Below are positions 51,090-59,665 of a stretch of DNA of 64,000 bases, piece by piece. The stretch is from Mycobacterium gordonae (GTDB taxonomy: Bacteria; Actinomycetota; Actinomycetes; Mycobacteriales; Mycobacteriaceae). Where the stretch lies: the NCBI RefSeq assembly GCF_017086405.1, contig NZ_CP070973.1, forward strand, positions 4,310,739 to 4,374,738. Direction: 5' to 3'. A program made the position numbers and the translations under genes. Each line of letters begins with the position of its first letter. Position 1 is the stretch's first letter. The notes below the pieces were generated by a model. The model had not been told where the DNA came from, did not search any database, and saw only the letters and a list, made by a program, of their open reading frames with translations.

Positions 51090-53026
51090 CCGCGTCCTGC
51101 CATGACGAAGGCGGTACGGTCGCCGCGCCACCCGGTCTGACCCGGACCGCCCTGATCGGCAGCCCCAACGCGGGCAAGACCACCGTGTTCAACCACCTGA
51201 CCGGGATGCGGGCGCGCACCGGCAACTATCCCGGTGTCACCGTCGCCCGTCGGGTCGGCACCGGACGGGTGCGCACCGACCACGAAACCAAGACGTTCAT
51301 CGTCGAAGACGTCCCGGGCTGTTACAGCCTGCACCCGGTCAGCCCCGACGAACAGGTGGTCGCCGACCTGCTGGACGGGAAGTTGCCAGACATCCCCGCA
51401 CCCGACGCCCTGGCCGTGGTGGTCGACGTCACGGTCCTCGAGCGGTCACTGTCGCTGGTCTCCCAGGTACTGGCGCTGGGTAAGCCCACGATGGTCATCC
51501 TCACCATGGGAGACGAACTGTCGGCCCGCGGCGGGCAGCTGGACACCGAGCGGTTCGCCGCGGCACTGGGAGTTCCGGTGGTCGGTGTCATCGGCAGCCG
51601 AGGCAAAGGGTTCGAGCCGCTGCGGGCGCTGCTGGCCGAGCCGCAGAGCTGGCAGCGCGTCGCCATCCCACCACCATTGGACGACGCCGAGTACCACGGC
51701 TGGATTGCCTCGATCCTGGATGCCGGCCGCTATCGGGCACCCGAACCCGACCGCCGCAGCGCGCGAATCGACCGCGTGCTGTTGCACCCCGTCTGGGGAT
51801 CGGTGTTCTTCATCGCGGTGATGTTCGGGTTCTTCCAGATCGTCTTCACGTTGGCGGCACCGCTGCAGGACGCGATCGCGGAGTCCTTCAGCTGGCTGGG
51901 CACCGTGGTGGACCACAATGTCACCAATACCGCGGTCGCCGGCCTGCTCGGCCACGGGTTGATCGGCGGGGTCGGCGCCGTGCTGGTGTTCATTCCGCAG
52001 ATCGTGCTGATGTTTTTGCTGATCTCGCTGCTGGAGAACATTGGCTACATGACGCGCGCCGCTTTCCTGGTGGACCGCGTCATGGCCACCACCGGCCTGG
52101 ATGGCCGGGCCTTCGTGGCCATGCTGTCGTCGCTGGCGTGCGCGGTGCCCGCGATCATGGCCACCCGCACCATTCCGTCGTCGCGAGACCGGCTCGCCAC
52201 GTGCATGGCAGCCCCACTGATGACCTGTTCGGCGCGCCTGCCGGTGTACATCCTGTTGATCGGGATGCTGGTCAGCCCGCAGGACCGGTGGGGTCCGGTC
52301 TCGATGCAGGGCGTGGTGATGTTCGGCATGTACCTGCTGGGGGGCGTCTCGGCGATGCTCACCGCGTGGCTGTTCAAATCGGTGGTGCTCGGCGGCGATC
52401 TGCTGCCCTTCTACATGGAGATGCCGCCCTATCGGTTCCCCTCCGCCAAATCGGTGGTGATGACCGTGTGGGATTCGGCAAAGGTGTTCCTGCGCAAGGC
52501 CGGAACCATCATTCTGGGCACCTCGGTCGTGCTGTGGTTTCTGCTCAACCTGCCGGTGCGCACCGCACAGACCGCGGGCATGGACCAGGCCGCGGCCACG
52601 GCCTACGTCGTCAACCATTCCTTCGCCGCCGGCCTGGGCAGGATCCTCGAACCCATCTTCGCGCCACTGGGTTTCGACTGGCGCGTCTGCGTCGGCCTGA
52701 TCGGGGCGATGGCCGCCCGCGAGGTGTTCGTGGCAACGCTGGGGCAGATCTTCGCCACCGGCGCCTCTGGTGACCTGATCGCGGCCACCCATTCGGCAGT
52801 GTTCACCTCCGGCGCGCACCACGGTGAGCTGGTGTTCACGACGCCGACGATCATCGCACTGCTGGTGTTCTTCGCCTACGCCCTGCAATGCATGTCCACC
52901 ATCGCCACGCTGCGACGCGAGACCAATTCGTGGCGGTGGCCGCTGGTGGCGTGGGGATACATGTTCGTGCTCGCGTGGGTGGCGGCGTTCGCCGCCCGGC
53001 ACGTCACCCTGTGGTTGACAGGTTGA
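51086..53026 (+). CDS. feoB: Ferrous iron transport protein B
   Basis: 646 residues. N-terminal G domain: G1 GSPNAGKT (25-32), G2 YPGVT (48-52), G3 DVPG (75-78). The expected G4 NxxD is TMGD (140-143), with Thr instead of Asn. The membrane part has the two gates seen in FeoB: MTRAAFLVDRVMATTGLDGRAF with CAVPAIMATRT, and later IGAMAAREVFVATLGQIF. Some 7-8 helices. Imports Fe2+ across the plasma membrane. Overlaps feoA by 4 nt and is followed 2 bp later by the NifU-like gene. Confidence 0.95.
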   Translation: MTASCHDEGGTVAAPPGLTRTALIGSPNAGKTTVFNHLTGMRARTGNYPGVTVARRVGTGRVRTDHETKTFIVEDVPGCYSLHPVSPDEQVVADLLDGKLPDIPAPDALAVVVDVTVLERSLSLVSQVLALGKPTMVILTMGDELSARGGQLDTERFAAALGVPVVGVIGSRGKGFEPLRALLAEPQSWQRVAIPPPLDDAEYHGWIASILDAGRYRAPEPDRRSARIDRVLLHPVWGSVFFIAVMFGFFQIVFTLAAPLQDAIAESFSWLGTVVDHNVTNTAVAGLLGHGLIGGVGAVLVFIPQIVLMFLLISLLENIGYMTRAAFLVDRVMATTGLDGRAFVAMLSSLACAVPAIMATRTIPSSRDRLATCMAAPLMTCSARLPVYILLIGMLVSPQDRWGPVSMQGVVMFGMYLLGGVSAMLTAWLFKSVVLGGDLLPFYMEMPPYRFPSAKSVVMTVWDSAKVFLRKAGTIILGTSVVLWFLLNLPVRTAQTAGMDQAAATAYVVNHSFAAGLGRILEPIFAPLGFDWRVCVGLIGAMAAREVFVATLGQIFATGASGDLIAATHSAVFTSGAHHGELVFTTPTIIALLVFFAYALQCMSTIATLRRETNSWRWPLVAWGYMFVLAWVAAFAARHVTLWLTG

Positions 53027-53028
53027 GC

Positions 53029-53562
53029 GTGTCGGTTCCGTTGCTGCACCCGCAAGCCACCGACGACCCACGTCTGGTGCGGTGGCTGACTGGCACCCGG
53101 CAACTGTCCGACGTTCCGCCGCAATTGGGTGCGCTGATCGATCAGGGTGTGCTGGAGCGGGCCGAGGTCGGCCCAGGCGAGGTACGAACGTGGTTGGGCG
53201 TCAACCGATCCTGGCAGGTCGACGGACCTCGGGTGCGCTCGGCGCTGTTCGATGCGCTTTCTGCTCAGGGCGCCGACGTGAGCCAACAGGAGTTGCGCGA
53301 CGAGATCGAGGAGATTCTGGCTCGGGATGTGTCGCCGATCGCCGCCGCCCACGGGGGCGCGATCAAGGTGCATTCGGTGCGCGACGGGGTTCTCACGGTG
53401 GAACTGACCGGAGCCTGCCTGGGCTGCCCGCTGAGCGGTCGCACGCTGGGCGACTTGGTGACCCGCAGCGTGCAGGACCGCTTCCCACAGATCCGCGAGG
53501 TCAAGGCGACGAAGCCGCGGCGCACGTGGCTGTCTCTGTCCAGGAAATCCAGCGGGCAGTAA
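53029..53562 (+). CDS. NifU C-terminal domain protein in the feo operon
   Basis: 177 residues from GTG 53029, 2 bp after the feoB stop. Residues 1-85 are a unique region with no recognised domain. Residues 86-160 form the NifU/NfuA domain with the cluster-binding CxxC at Cys130-Cys133 (TGACLGCPLSGRTLGDLV). Such domains carry a transient iron-sulfur cluster. A position where other bacteria place feoC suggests an iron-sensing or iron-acceptor role beside FeoB; this is inference. Confidence 0.85.
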   Translation: MSVPLLHPQATDDPRLVRWLTGTRQLSDVPPQLGALIDQGVLERAEVGPGEVRTWLGVNRSWQVDGPRVRSALFDALSAQGADVSQQELRDEIEEILARDVSPIAAAHGGAIKVHSVRDGVLTVELTGACLGCPLSGRTLGDLVTRSVQDRFPQIREVKATKPRRTWLSLSRKSSGQ

Positions 53563-53577
53563 CGACGCCGTCCCGCG

Positions 53578-54990
53578 TCATACCGGCGCACCCACTTCTG
53601 CGACCGCCTTGGCCAGCGCGTCGAACCACTCTTGCGCACCTTTGCACACCCCGTCGGCCACCGCGGCCAGCGACCTGTCCGCCACCACAAAGATCGACAG
53701 CACGTCGGCGTAGACGATCCCGATCAGCCCAATGCCTTTCGTGCCGCCGGGCAGAGCGGTGAGCAACAGTCGATCAACGCGGCCGCCGAGGCTGTCGGGA
53801 GCACAGGGCGGTCCGTGCATGAGCGTTGCGGTGACATTCCATTTCAGCGGCCACTTCTGCACCGCCCCACCCTTGCCCAGCATTGCCCGGGTGCCGGGTT
53901 CATCGCAGGCCAAGGCGTGGCGCAGTCGATCGGTGATCGCGCCGAGAAGTTGCAGCGGGTCGTCCTGTGACCAGGGTGCGGTGACAACCAGATTCCCTGT
54001 CTGCGTTGATGAGTCAACGAAAACCCGGGCGGTGTCCTGACGCAGATTCTTCGGCACCCCGATCTTCAGTGGCGCTTGCAGCGGCATGCCTTCGGCGCGC
54101 AGCGCACCGTCGATCGCGTGAGCCACCGCCGCGAGATACACCGTGTTCACCGTCGCTCCCGGGATGCTACGGGCCAGCAGGCGAACCTCGTCGAGCGGGC
54201 GGGACGTCAAACGGCACACCCAGTCACCACTTGGCCGCACGTTGATCCCCGCCGGCCGGTATTTGTTTCGCGATTCCCGCCAGAGGAGCGTCGCCAACCG
54301 CGCGACATCGCGCGCCGCACCCCGGGCACTGGAACGGGAGCGGATCACGTTCAGCGCGCATCTGGAGCGCTGCGTGAGGCTACGGCCCCGCCATGCCAGA
54401 CCCGGCCGCAGCAGTCTCAGCGCTGGTGGAGCAAAGACTTTGGGCTGCAACGCTTCTGGCGGCGCAAGGAAATCGAGGTCCAACAGTAGCGCACCGAACA
54501 GCGCGATGCAGGCGGTGCCGTCGCCCACAGCGTGATGAACCTGGACGATGATGGCCCACTTGCCGTCGTCGAACCCTTCGACGACGTGGATCCGCCACGG
54601 CGGGAGTCTCAGGTCCAGCGGTTGCGTTGCATGTTCGATCGCGTGCAGCAACTCTGACATGCCGCCACCGGCCACTCGTCTGGCCTGTATGTGGTACTCG
54701 AGATGGAAAAGTTCCGCGTCGAACCAGGCGGGCGGGGCCAGGGCCCCGGGAGTGGTGACAATGCGCTGTGTCAGCCGGGGAATCTGTGGCGCCCGGGCGC
54801 GGACCCGTTCCCGTAGCTGCTCGAAGGCAGACACCGAGTCGTCAGCGATTGGGTCCATGAAGAGGGTCGAAATCAGCAGACTCTGGGTCGGACCGCGACG
54901 GGAAACGGCGAAGGCGTCGCGTGCATTGAGGTAGTCGGGCCTACCACTGCGCTGGCGTGCGTTGCGTCCGCGCCGAGTCTGCATCCTCAT
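53578..54990 (-). CDS. WS/DGAT-like acyltransferase
   Basis: 470 residues. Catalytic HHxxxDG as HHAVGDG (152-158), with LPPWRIHVVEGF before it and later NTVYLAAVAHAIDGALRA. It is shorter on motif conservation than the WS/DGAT at 27.9 kb; the usual N-terminal LSxxDxxFL is replaced by YLNARDAFAVSRRGP. It converges on the NifU gene with 15 bp between stops. Probable triacylglycerol or wax ester synthase at the edge of the lipid cluster. Confidence 0.82.
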   Translation of the reverse strand: MRMQTRRGRNARQRSGRPDYLNARDAFAVSRRGPTQSLLISTLFMDPIADDSVSAFEQLRERVRARAPQIPRLTQRIVTTPGALAPPAWFDAELFHLEYHIQARRVAGGGMSELLHAIEHATQPLDLRLPPWRIHVVEGFDDGKWAIIVQVHHAVGDGTACIALFGALLLDLDFLAPPEALQPKVFAPPALRLLRPGLAWRGRSLTQRSRCALNVIRSRSSARGAARDVARLATLLWRESRNKYRPAGINVRPSGDWVCRLTSRPLDEVRLLARSIPGATVNTVYLAAVAHAIDGALRAEGMPLQAPLKIGVPKNLRQDTARVFVDSSTQTGNLVVTAPWSQDDPLQLLGAITDRLRHALACDEPGTRAMLGKGGAVQKWPLKWNVTATLMHGPPCAPDSLGGRVDRLLLTALPGGTKGIGLIGIVYADVLSIFVVADRSLAAVADGVCKGAQEWFDALAKAVAEVGAPV

Positions 54991-55544
54991 CCTTCGTAAT
55001 GACGACCCAAACGATAAATGGGTATTACGCTGTTCGAATATGGCTACACAATGGCCAGATTGCTCGGGAGCCTAGCCGCCGAGCATGGTTTCGTCAGGTG
55101 AGCAGTCACGTCTTATGTACAGAATTCGTGACAATGTGTGACATTCGACGCAAGGCTGGCCGCCTTGTCGGCTGGTCGACCAGGCGTGCCAGCACCGCGA
55201 TGGCAGCCCTTTCCTGCGATGAAAGCACGTTCCGCCGAGGCGCGGCGCCCGCCGCTGCGAAGCCGGATGAAAACGAGTAATCGCAGGTAAGAACTCTGAA
55301 TGGTAACGCCTCTGCAGCTTTGAAACCGCCCCCGATCGGATGGCGCACCAGGTATCGGATCACTTCATGGAAGAGACAATCGGCGCACCGCGCCCGGCCC
55401 GGAAAACGGAACTGAAACGGCGGCATCGCTTCGAAAAGTTTCAACATCATAATGGCTCTATTAGCAGTGCGACGTCGCGCGATTCAGCGTTCGCTCCTTA
55501 TACTTCTGCGGCGCTGAGAACGCGCGAAAAAGGAGTGCGAAAAG
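54991..55544. other. Intergenic control region between WS/DGAT and the fusion gene
   Basis: 554 bp without a supported gene, between two divergent lipid genes. The + strand end carries a -10-like TATACT (55499-55504) and AGGAG (55531-55535) before ATG 55545. Parts around 55010-55060 and 55430-55470 are A+T-rich. A short frame covering 54957-55280 has no known similarity and atypical composition, so it is not called. Confidence 0.5.
55499..55504 (+). promoter_or_regulatory. Candidate -10 element TATACT of the fusion gene
   Basis: Five of six bases match the SigA -10 consensus; 40 bp before the start codon. No good -35 at 16-18 bp spacing. Confidence 0.35.
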
Positions 55545-58394
55545 ATGCGGTCGGACCAATGTCTGCGCGAGGAGCTCGCCGGGGTGCTCAGGGACGCGGG
55601 GCTGGATCCGATCGACGACCCTGACATCCTCGATTTCGACTTCACCGAGCGACTCGGGCTCGGCAGTATCGAACTCGCCGACCTGCTCCTACGGGTCAGC
55701 CGGGCCTACGCGGTCGAGCTGCCCTCCGATGCGATCGGCAGATGTCGCCGGCCGCGTGACCTGCTCGAGGCCATCGAGTACGCGCCCGGAGCGTTCATCG
55801 ACCGCGTGCCGATCACTCAGGCACCCGGACCGGCGAATCCCGCCCCGGCAATCACGAGCCTGGCCGAGCTGCGGCCAGCGCCGTCGACACTGCTTGACCT
55901 CCTGCGAGTGCGCGCCGAGCGGGACGGCTCGCACCCGCATCTGAGGTTCCTCCGGCCGGACGGACAGGTTCAGACCCTGACCTACGCCGAGCTCTGGGAC
56001 CGAGCCGGAATCGCGGCCGCGGGATTGGCTGAGCTCGGCCTGGTGCACGGCGAGCGGGTCGCGATTCTCGCGCTCACCGGGCCCGACTTCTTCGTCGCCT
56101 TCGTTGCGACGTTGTGCGCGGGCGGGATCCCGGTGCCGATCTATCCGCCCGTCCGTCTGGACGACCTGGACGGCTACGTCAACCGGCAGAGCCGGATTCT
56201 GCACAGCGCCGGGACGGCGCTCATCATCTCAGACCCGCTGTTCACCGCCGCGGCGAACCTGCTGTGCGCGGCCACACCATCGATTCGCCGCTGCACCGCA
56301 GTGTCTGCGCTCAGCCGAGGCCGGGAGCCGTTCTGCGTCGACTCACTCGCCGAACTCGCGCTCATTCAGTACACCTCGGGTAGCACCGGCGATCCCAAGG
56401 GCGTCGCGCTGACCCACGCCAACCTGATCGCGAACACCGAGGCGATCGGCGACGCGGTTGTGCGCGCCGGCCTTCGCCCGTCGGACGCCGTGGTGTCCTG
56501 GATGCCCCTTTATCACGATTTCGGGCTCATCGGGACCTGGATGGGTCTGGGACTGTTCACCGGAGTGTCGGTCGTTCTGATCTCGCCCGTCGATTTTCTC
56601 ACCAAGCCGGCACTCTGGCTGTGGGCCATCGACCGGTTCCGGGCGGCGGCGGTGGCGACCACCCCCTTCGCGCTCAACCACGTGACGCGGCGTGTCCCCG
56701 ACGATCACGTTGCCGGCCTTGACCTTTCGAGTCTCAAGTTGGCGTTCCTGGGAGCCGAGCCGATCCGCGCGAATTCCGTCGACGAATTCTGCCGACGCTT
56801 CGAGCCGTACGGTTTTCGCCGCAGCGCCATCGCGCCCGCCTATGGACTCGCCGAGTCGTGCGTCGGCGTGGCCCTGTCCCATGGCGGCCGGCACGGTCCG
56901 CGGGTCGATCACGTCGACGCCGCCCGGCTGGCGGCCGAGGGCTGCGCGCTGCCCGCCGAGCGCGGGCGGCCCGCGCGCAGCATCGTGTCCGTTGGCGTGC
57001 CGATCCGCGGGCAACAGATCCGGGTGGTCGACGCGGCGCACCGACGGCCGCTGCCCGAGCGCTGGGAGGGCCGCATCCTGGTCCGGGGCAGATCGGTGAT
57101 GTCCGGATACTTCGGCAGACCCGAAGCGACGGCGGCTGTGCTGATAGACGGCTGGCTGGACACCGGAGATTTGGGTTACTTCGCCGACGGGGAGCTGTTC
57201 ATCACCGGTCGTGTGAAGGATCTGATCATCAAGGCGGGGCGCAACTTTCACCCCCAGGACATCGAGCACGCGGTGGGCCGACTGACCGGAGTTCGCAAGG
57301 GGTGTGTGATCGCGTTCGGCGTGCCGTCGCGGGACGCCGGCGAAGGGATTGTGGTGGTCCTGGAAACCACCGAAACCACAACCGATTTCACCTGGTGCCA
57401 CGGCCTGAAGGCATCGGTCCGCGCTGCGGTGGTCGAGACGACCGGTACCTCGCTCGACGACGTGGTGCTGATCCGACGCGGCAGCATGCTCAAGACATCA
57501 AGCGGGAAGCTACGGCGGCAGGAAACCCGGCAGGCGTATCTGGACGGCAGCCTGACCGCGTTGACCACAACGCCGGCGCGAGCGGTTGCACGGGGCTGGC
57601 GCCGGGCCGGCCGGTGCCGGGAGGTGCTCGTCGGTGCCTACATCACGGTGATGACGATGTTGGTCGTGCTGATCACCACCGTCGTGACGGCACCCCTTCG
57701 CGGCCAGGCCACCGCCTGGCGAATCACCCGACGGATGCTGGCGCTGTTGTTCGCTGCGACCGGAATTTCGTTTCGGCGCAAGGGGGTCCGGCTGCCGGAC
57801 GGGCAGGCGCTCTACGTCAGCAATCATCCAACGGAGTTGGACCCACTGCTGCTGATCATGGCGCTCGACCGGCCGGTCACGATGACGGCCAAGGCGCGAC
57901 TGCTCGGCGGCCCGTTGGGCGTGTTGGCCAGGCGGTTGGGCGTGATAGCCGTCGAGCCGGGCTCGGCCGAGTCGTCACTGACGTCATACGACCGCATGGC
58001 GGAGTTGTTGGCGGAGGGGGCATCGATCCACCTTTTCCCGGAGGGCGAACGCCGTGACACACCCGGCATCTATCCGTTCCGGCTGGGCGCCTTCAAGCTG
58101 GCCGCCACGACAGGGGTTCCGATCATCCCGCTGGCGCTGCGGGGCCCGCGCAAGGTGATGGGTGGTCGGCCCTACCGGCCCGCCGCCTTGGAGGTCGAGG
58201 TACTGCCCGCGGTCCGGCTCGATTGCGATCCAACCGATCTGGCGGCGCTGGCCGCGGCGCGGACCACGGTCCGGCACGTGATCGCCGCGGCCGCCGGGGA
58301 GCCGCTGGTCGACACGCGCGGCCTAAAGAGGCCGGTGGTCAAGGATTCGCCGGCGACACGCCTGATGAGCTGGGGACGCCGGCTTCGCGCATGA
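55545..58394 (+). CDS. Fusion protein: acyl carrier domain, acyl-AMP ligase, PlsC acyltransferase
   Basis: 949 residues. Residues 1-80 look like an acyl carrier domain with LGLGSIELADLL (Ser41 for the phosphopantetheine arm). Residues 110-670 are an AMP-forming ligase of the fatty-acyl-AMP type: A3 YTSGSTGDPKG (276-286), SWMPLYHDFGLIG, APAYGLAESCVG, A7 DTGD (539-542), A8 GRVKDLIIKAGRNFHPQDIE and C-terminal Lys in SSGKLRR (Lys655). A hydrophobic segment (697-714) leads to a PlsC domain with HX4D NHPTELD (His761, Asp766) and FPEGERR (831-837). One chain could activate, carry and transfer an acyl group to a lysolipid or similar acceptor at the membrane. Domain order is unlike E. coli Aas. AGGAG lies 9 nt before ATG. 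Confidence 0.88.
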   Translation: MRSDQCLREELAGVLRDAGLDPIDDPDILDFDFTERLGLGSIELADLLLRVSRAYAVELPSDAIGRCRRPRDLLEAIEYAPGAFIDRVPITQAPGPANPAPAITSLAELRPAPSTLLDLLRVRAERDGSHPHLRFLRPDGQVQTLTYAELWDRAGIAAAGLAELGLVHGERVAILALTGPDFFVAFVATLCAGGIPVPIYPPVRLDDLDGYVNRQSRILHSAGTALIISDPLFTAAANLLCAATPSIRRCTAVSALSRGREPFCVDSLAELALIQYTSGSTGDPKGVALTHANLIANTEAIGDAVVRAGLRPSDAVVSWMPLYHDFGLIGTWMGLGLFTGVSVVLISPVDFLTKPALWLWAIDRFRAAAVATTPFALNHVTRRVPDDHVAGLDLSSLKLAFLGAEPIRANSVDEFCRRFEPYGFRRSAIAPAYGLAESCVGVALSHGGRHGPRVDHVDAARLAAEGCALPAERGRPARSIVSVGVPIRGQQIRVVDAAHRRPLPERWEGRILVRGRSVMSGYFGRPEATAAVLIDGWLDTGDLGYFADGELFITGRVKDLIIKAGRNFHPQDIEHAVGRLTGVRKGCVIAFGVPSRDAGEGIVVVLETTETTTDFTWCHGLKASVRAAVVETTGTSLDDVVLIRRGSMLKTSSGKLRRQETRQAYLDGSLTALTTTPARAVARGWRRAGRCREVLVGAYITVMTMLVVLITTVVTAPLRGQATAWRITRRMLALLFAATGISFRRKGVRLPDGQALYVSNHPTELDPLLLIMALDRPVTMTAKARLLGGPLGVLARRLGVIAVEPGSAESSLTSYDRMAELLAEGASIHLFPEGERRDTPGIYPFRLGAFKLAATTGVPIIPLALRGPRKVMGGRPYRPAALEVEVLPAVRLDCDPTDLAALAAARTTVRHVIAAAAGEPLVDTRGLKRPVVKDSPATRLMSWGRRLRA

Positions 58395-58408
58395 GCCATT
58401 GTCCGAAC

Positions 58409-59626
58409 TCATACGGTGTCAGATCCCGGCACCCGCGCCGCCTCCGACCCGACGTGGCGCATTCGCCGGATGATTGCGTACTTGTGGACCTCCGTGGGCC
58501 CGTCGTAGAGCCGGAATCCACGAATATCCCGGAAGATCATCGCGATCGGTGTTTCGTCGGTGACGCCGATTCCACCCATGACCTGGATGCAACGGTCCAC
58601 GACCTTGAACAGCTCCTCCGACACGAAGGCCTTGCTGATCGAACTCTCGTGTCGCCCCTTGTGCCCCTGGTCGAGAACCCAGGCCGTGTACCAGATCGCC
58701 AAACGGCACTGCGTAAGCGCGATTTCGTTGTCCGCCAACAGGAATCCGACACCCTGGTGGTCGACGATCGGGGCGCCGAACGCCGTTCGGGTCTTCGCAT
58801 GCTCCAGGGCGATGTGCTGGGCACGTGAGGCGGCACCCAACCAGCGCATGGCATGGGTCAGACGCGCCGGGGCCAAGCGCATCTGCGCGTACCGCATCGC
58901 CTCGCCGACTTCGCCGAGCACGTTCGCCGCGGGTACCCGCAGGTCGTCGAAGACGACCACGCCGTGTCCTTCGACGTAGTTGCGGTCCATGGAGTTCATC
59001 ACCCGCTCGATGACGATGCCTGCAGAGCCGGGGTCGTCGCCCTTGGCCAGGAACAACGTTGGTCCGGAACGGCTTTCGTCGCCTACCACGTTCGCCATGA
59101 CAATCCACGTGCCTGCCCCGTTGGCGCCCGTGATGAGCCACTTCCGGCCGCTGATGACATATGAATCCCCGTCGCGTCGCGCCTCGGTGAGAAGTTGCGA
59201 CGGGTCCGAGCCGGCCCCGCCGGGCTCGGTCATCGCGAACACCGATCGGACCGCGCCGTCGAGTACGGGTTTCAGGAAGACGTCGGCCTGCTCGTCGGTC
59301 GTCAGTTTGCCGAGCAGGAACATGTTGCCCTCGTCCGGCGCGGCGCAGTTCATCGCGACGGGTCCGAGCGTGGACCACCCGGCCGCCTCGTAGATCACCG
59401 ACTGCTCGATGTGAGAGATGCCTCTACCCCCGAATCGCGGCGACGCCTGCGGGGTCAGCAGCCCTTCTTTGCGGGCCAACTCGATGAGCTCCTGCCGCAA
59501 GTCGTCGTTGGGGCCGTGCTGAGTGAGGCGCGGATCGCGCTCGTAGGGGACGATCGTGTCGATGACGAATCTGCGGACTCGCTCGCCGAGTGCGGTCAGT
59601 TCCGGGGGTACGGAGAAATCGATCAC
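58409..59626 (-). CDS. Acyl-CoA dehydrogenase
   Basis: 405 residues. FAD acyl-CoA dehydrogenase layout: FAMTEPGGAGSDPSQL, YVISGRKWLITGA, GVVVFDDLRVPAANVLGE, ALEHAKTRTAFGAPIVDHQGV, QVMGGIGVTDETP and YDGPTEVHKYAI near the end. The exact catalytic base is not assigned. It oxidises an acyl-CoA to the 2-enoyl form. It is convergent with the fusion gene (14 bp between stops) and downstream of the phosphotransferase gene by 39 bp, so the two - strand genes likely form an operon. Confidence 0.92.
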   Translation of the reverse strand: MIDFSVPPELTALGERVRRFVIDTIVPYERDPRLTQHGPNDDLRQELIELARKEGLLTPQASPRFGGRGISHIEQSVIYEAAGWSTLGPVAMNCAAPDEGNMFLLGKLTTDEQADVFLKPVLDGAVRSVFAMTEPGGAGSDPSQLLTEARRDGDSYVISGRKWLITGANGAGTWIVMANVVGDESRSGPTLFLAKGDDPGSAGIVIERVMNSMDRNYVEGHGVVVFDDLRVPAANVLGEVGEAMRYAQMRLAPARLTHAMRWLGAASRAQHIALEHAKTRTAFGAPIVDHQGVGFLLADNEIALTQCRLAIWYTAWVLDQGHKGRHESSISKAFVSEELFKVVDRCIQVMGGIGVTDETPIAMIFRDIRGFRLYDGPTEVHKYAIIRRMRHVGSEAARVPGSDTV

Positions 59627-59665
59627 GGAGCCGTCCTCTTCCTCTGGATAGTGGGTGCTGGAAAA

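Noticed and set aside
51446..53071. 541-residue antisense frame over feoB
   Set aside because: His/Gln/Arg-rich shadow of a real membrane protein gene.
54957..55280. 107-residue + strand frame in the WS/DGAT-fusion gap
   Set aside because: Weak start, no recognisable domain, starts inside the opposite gene.
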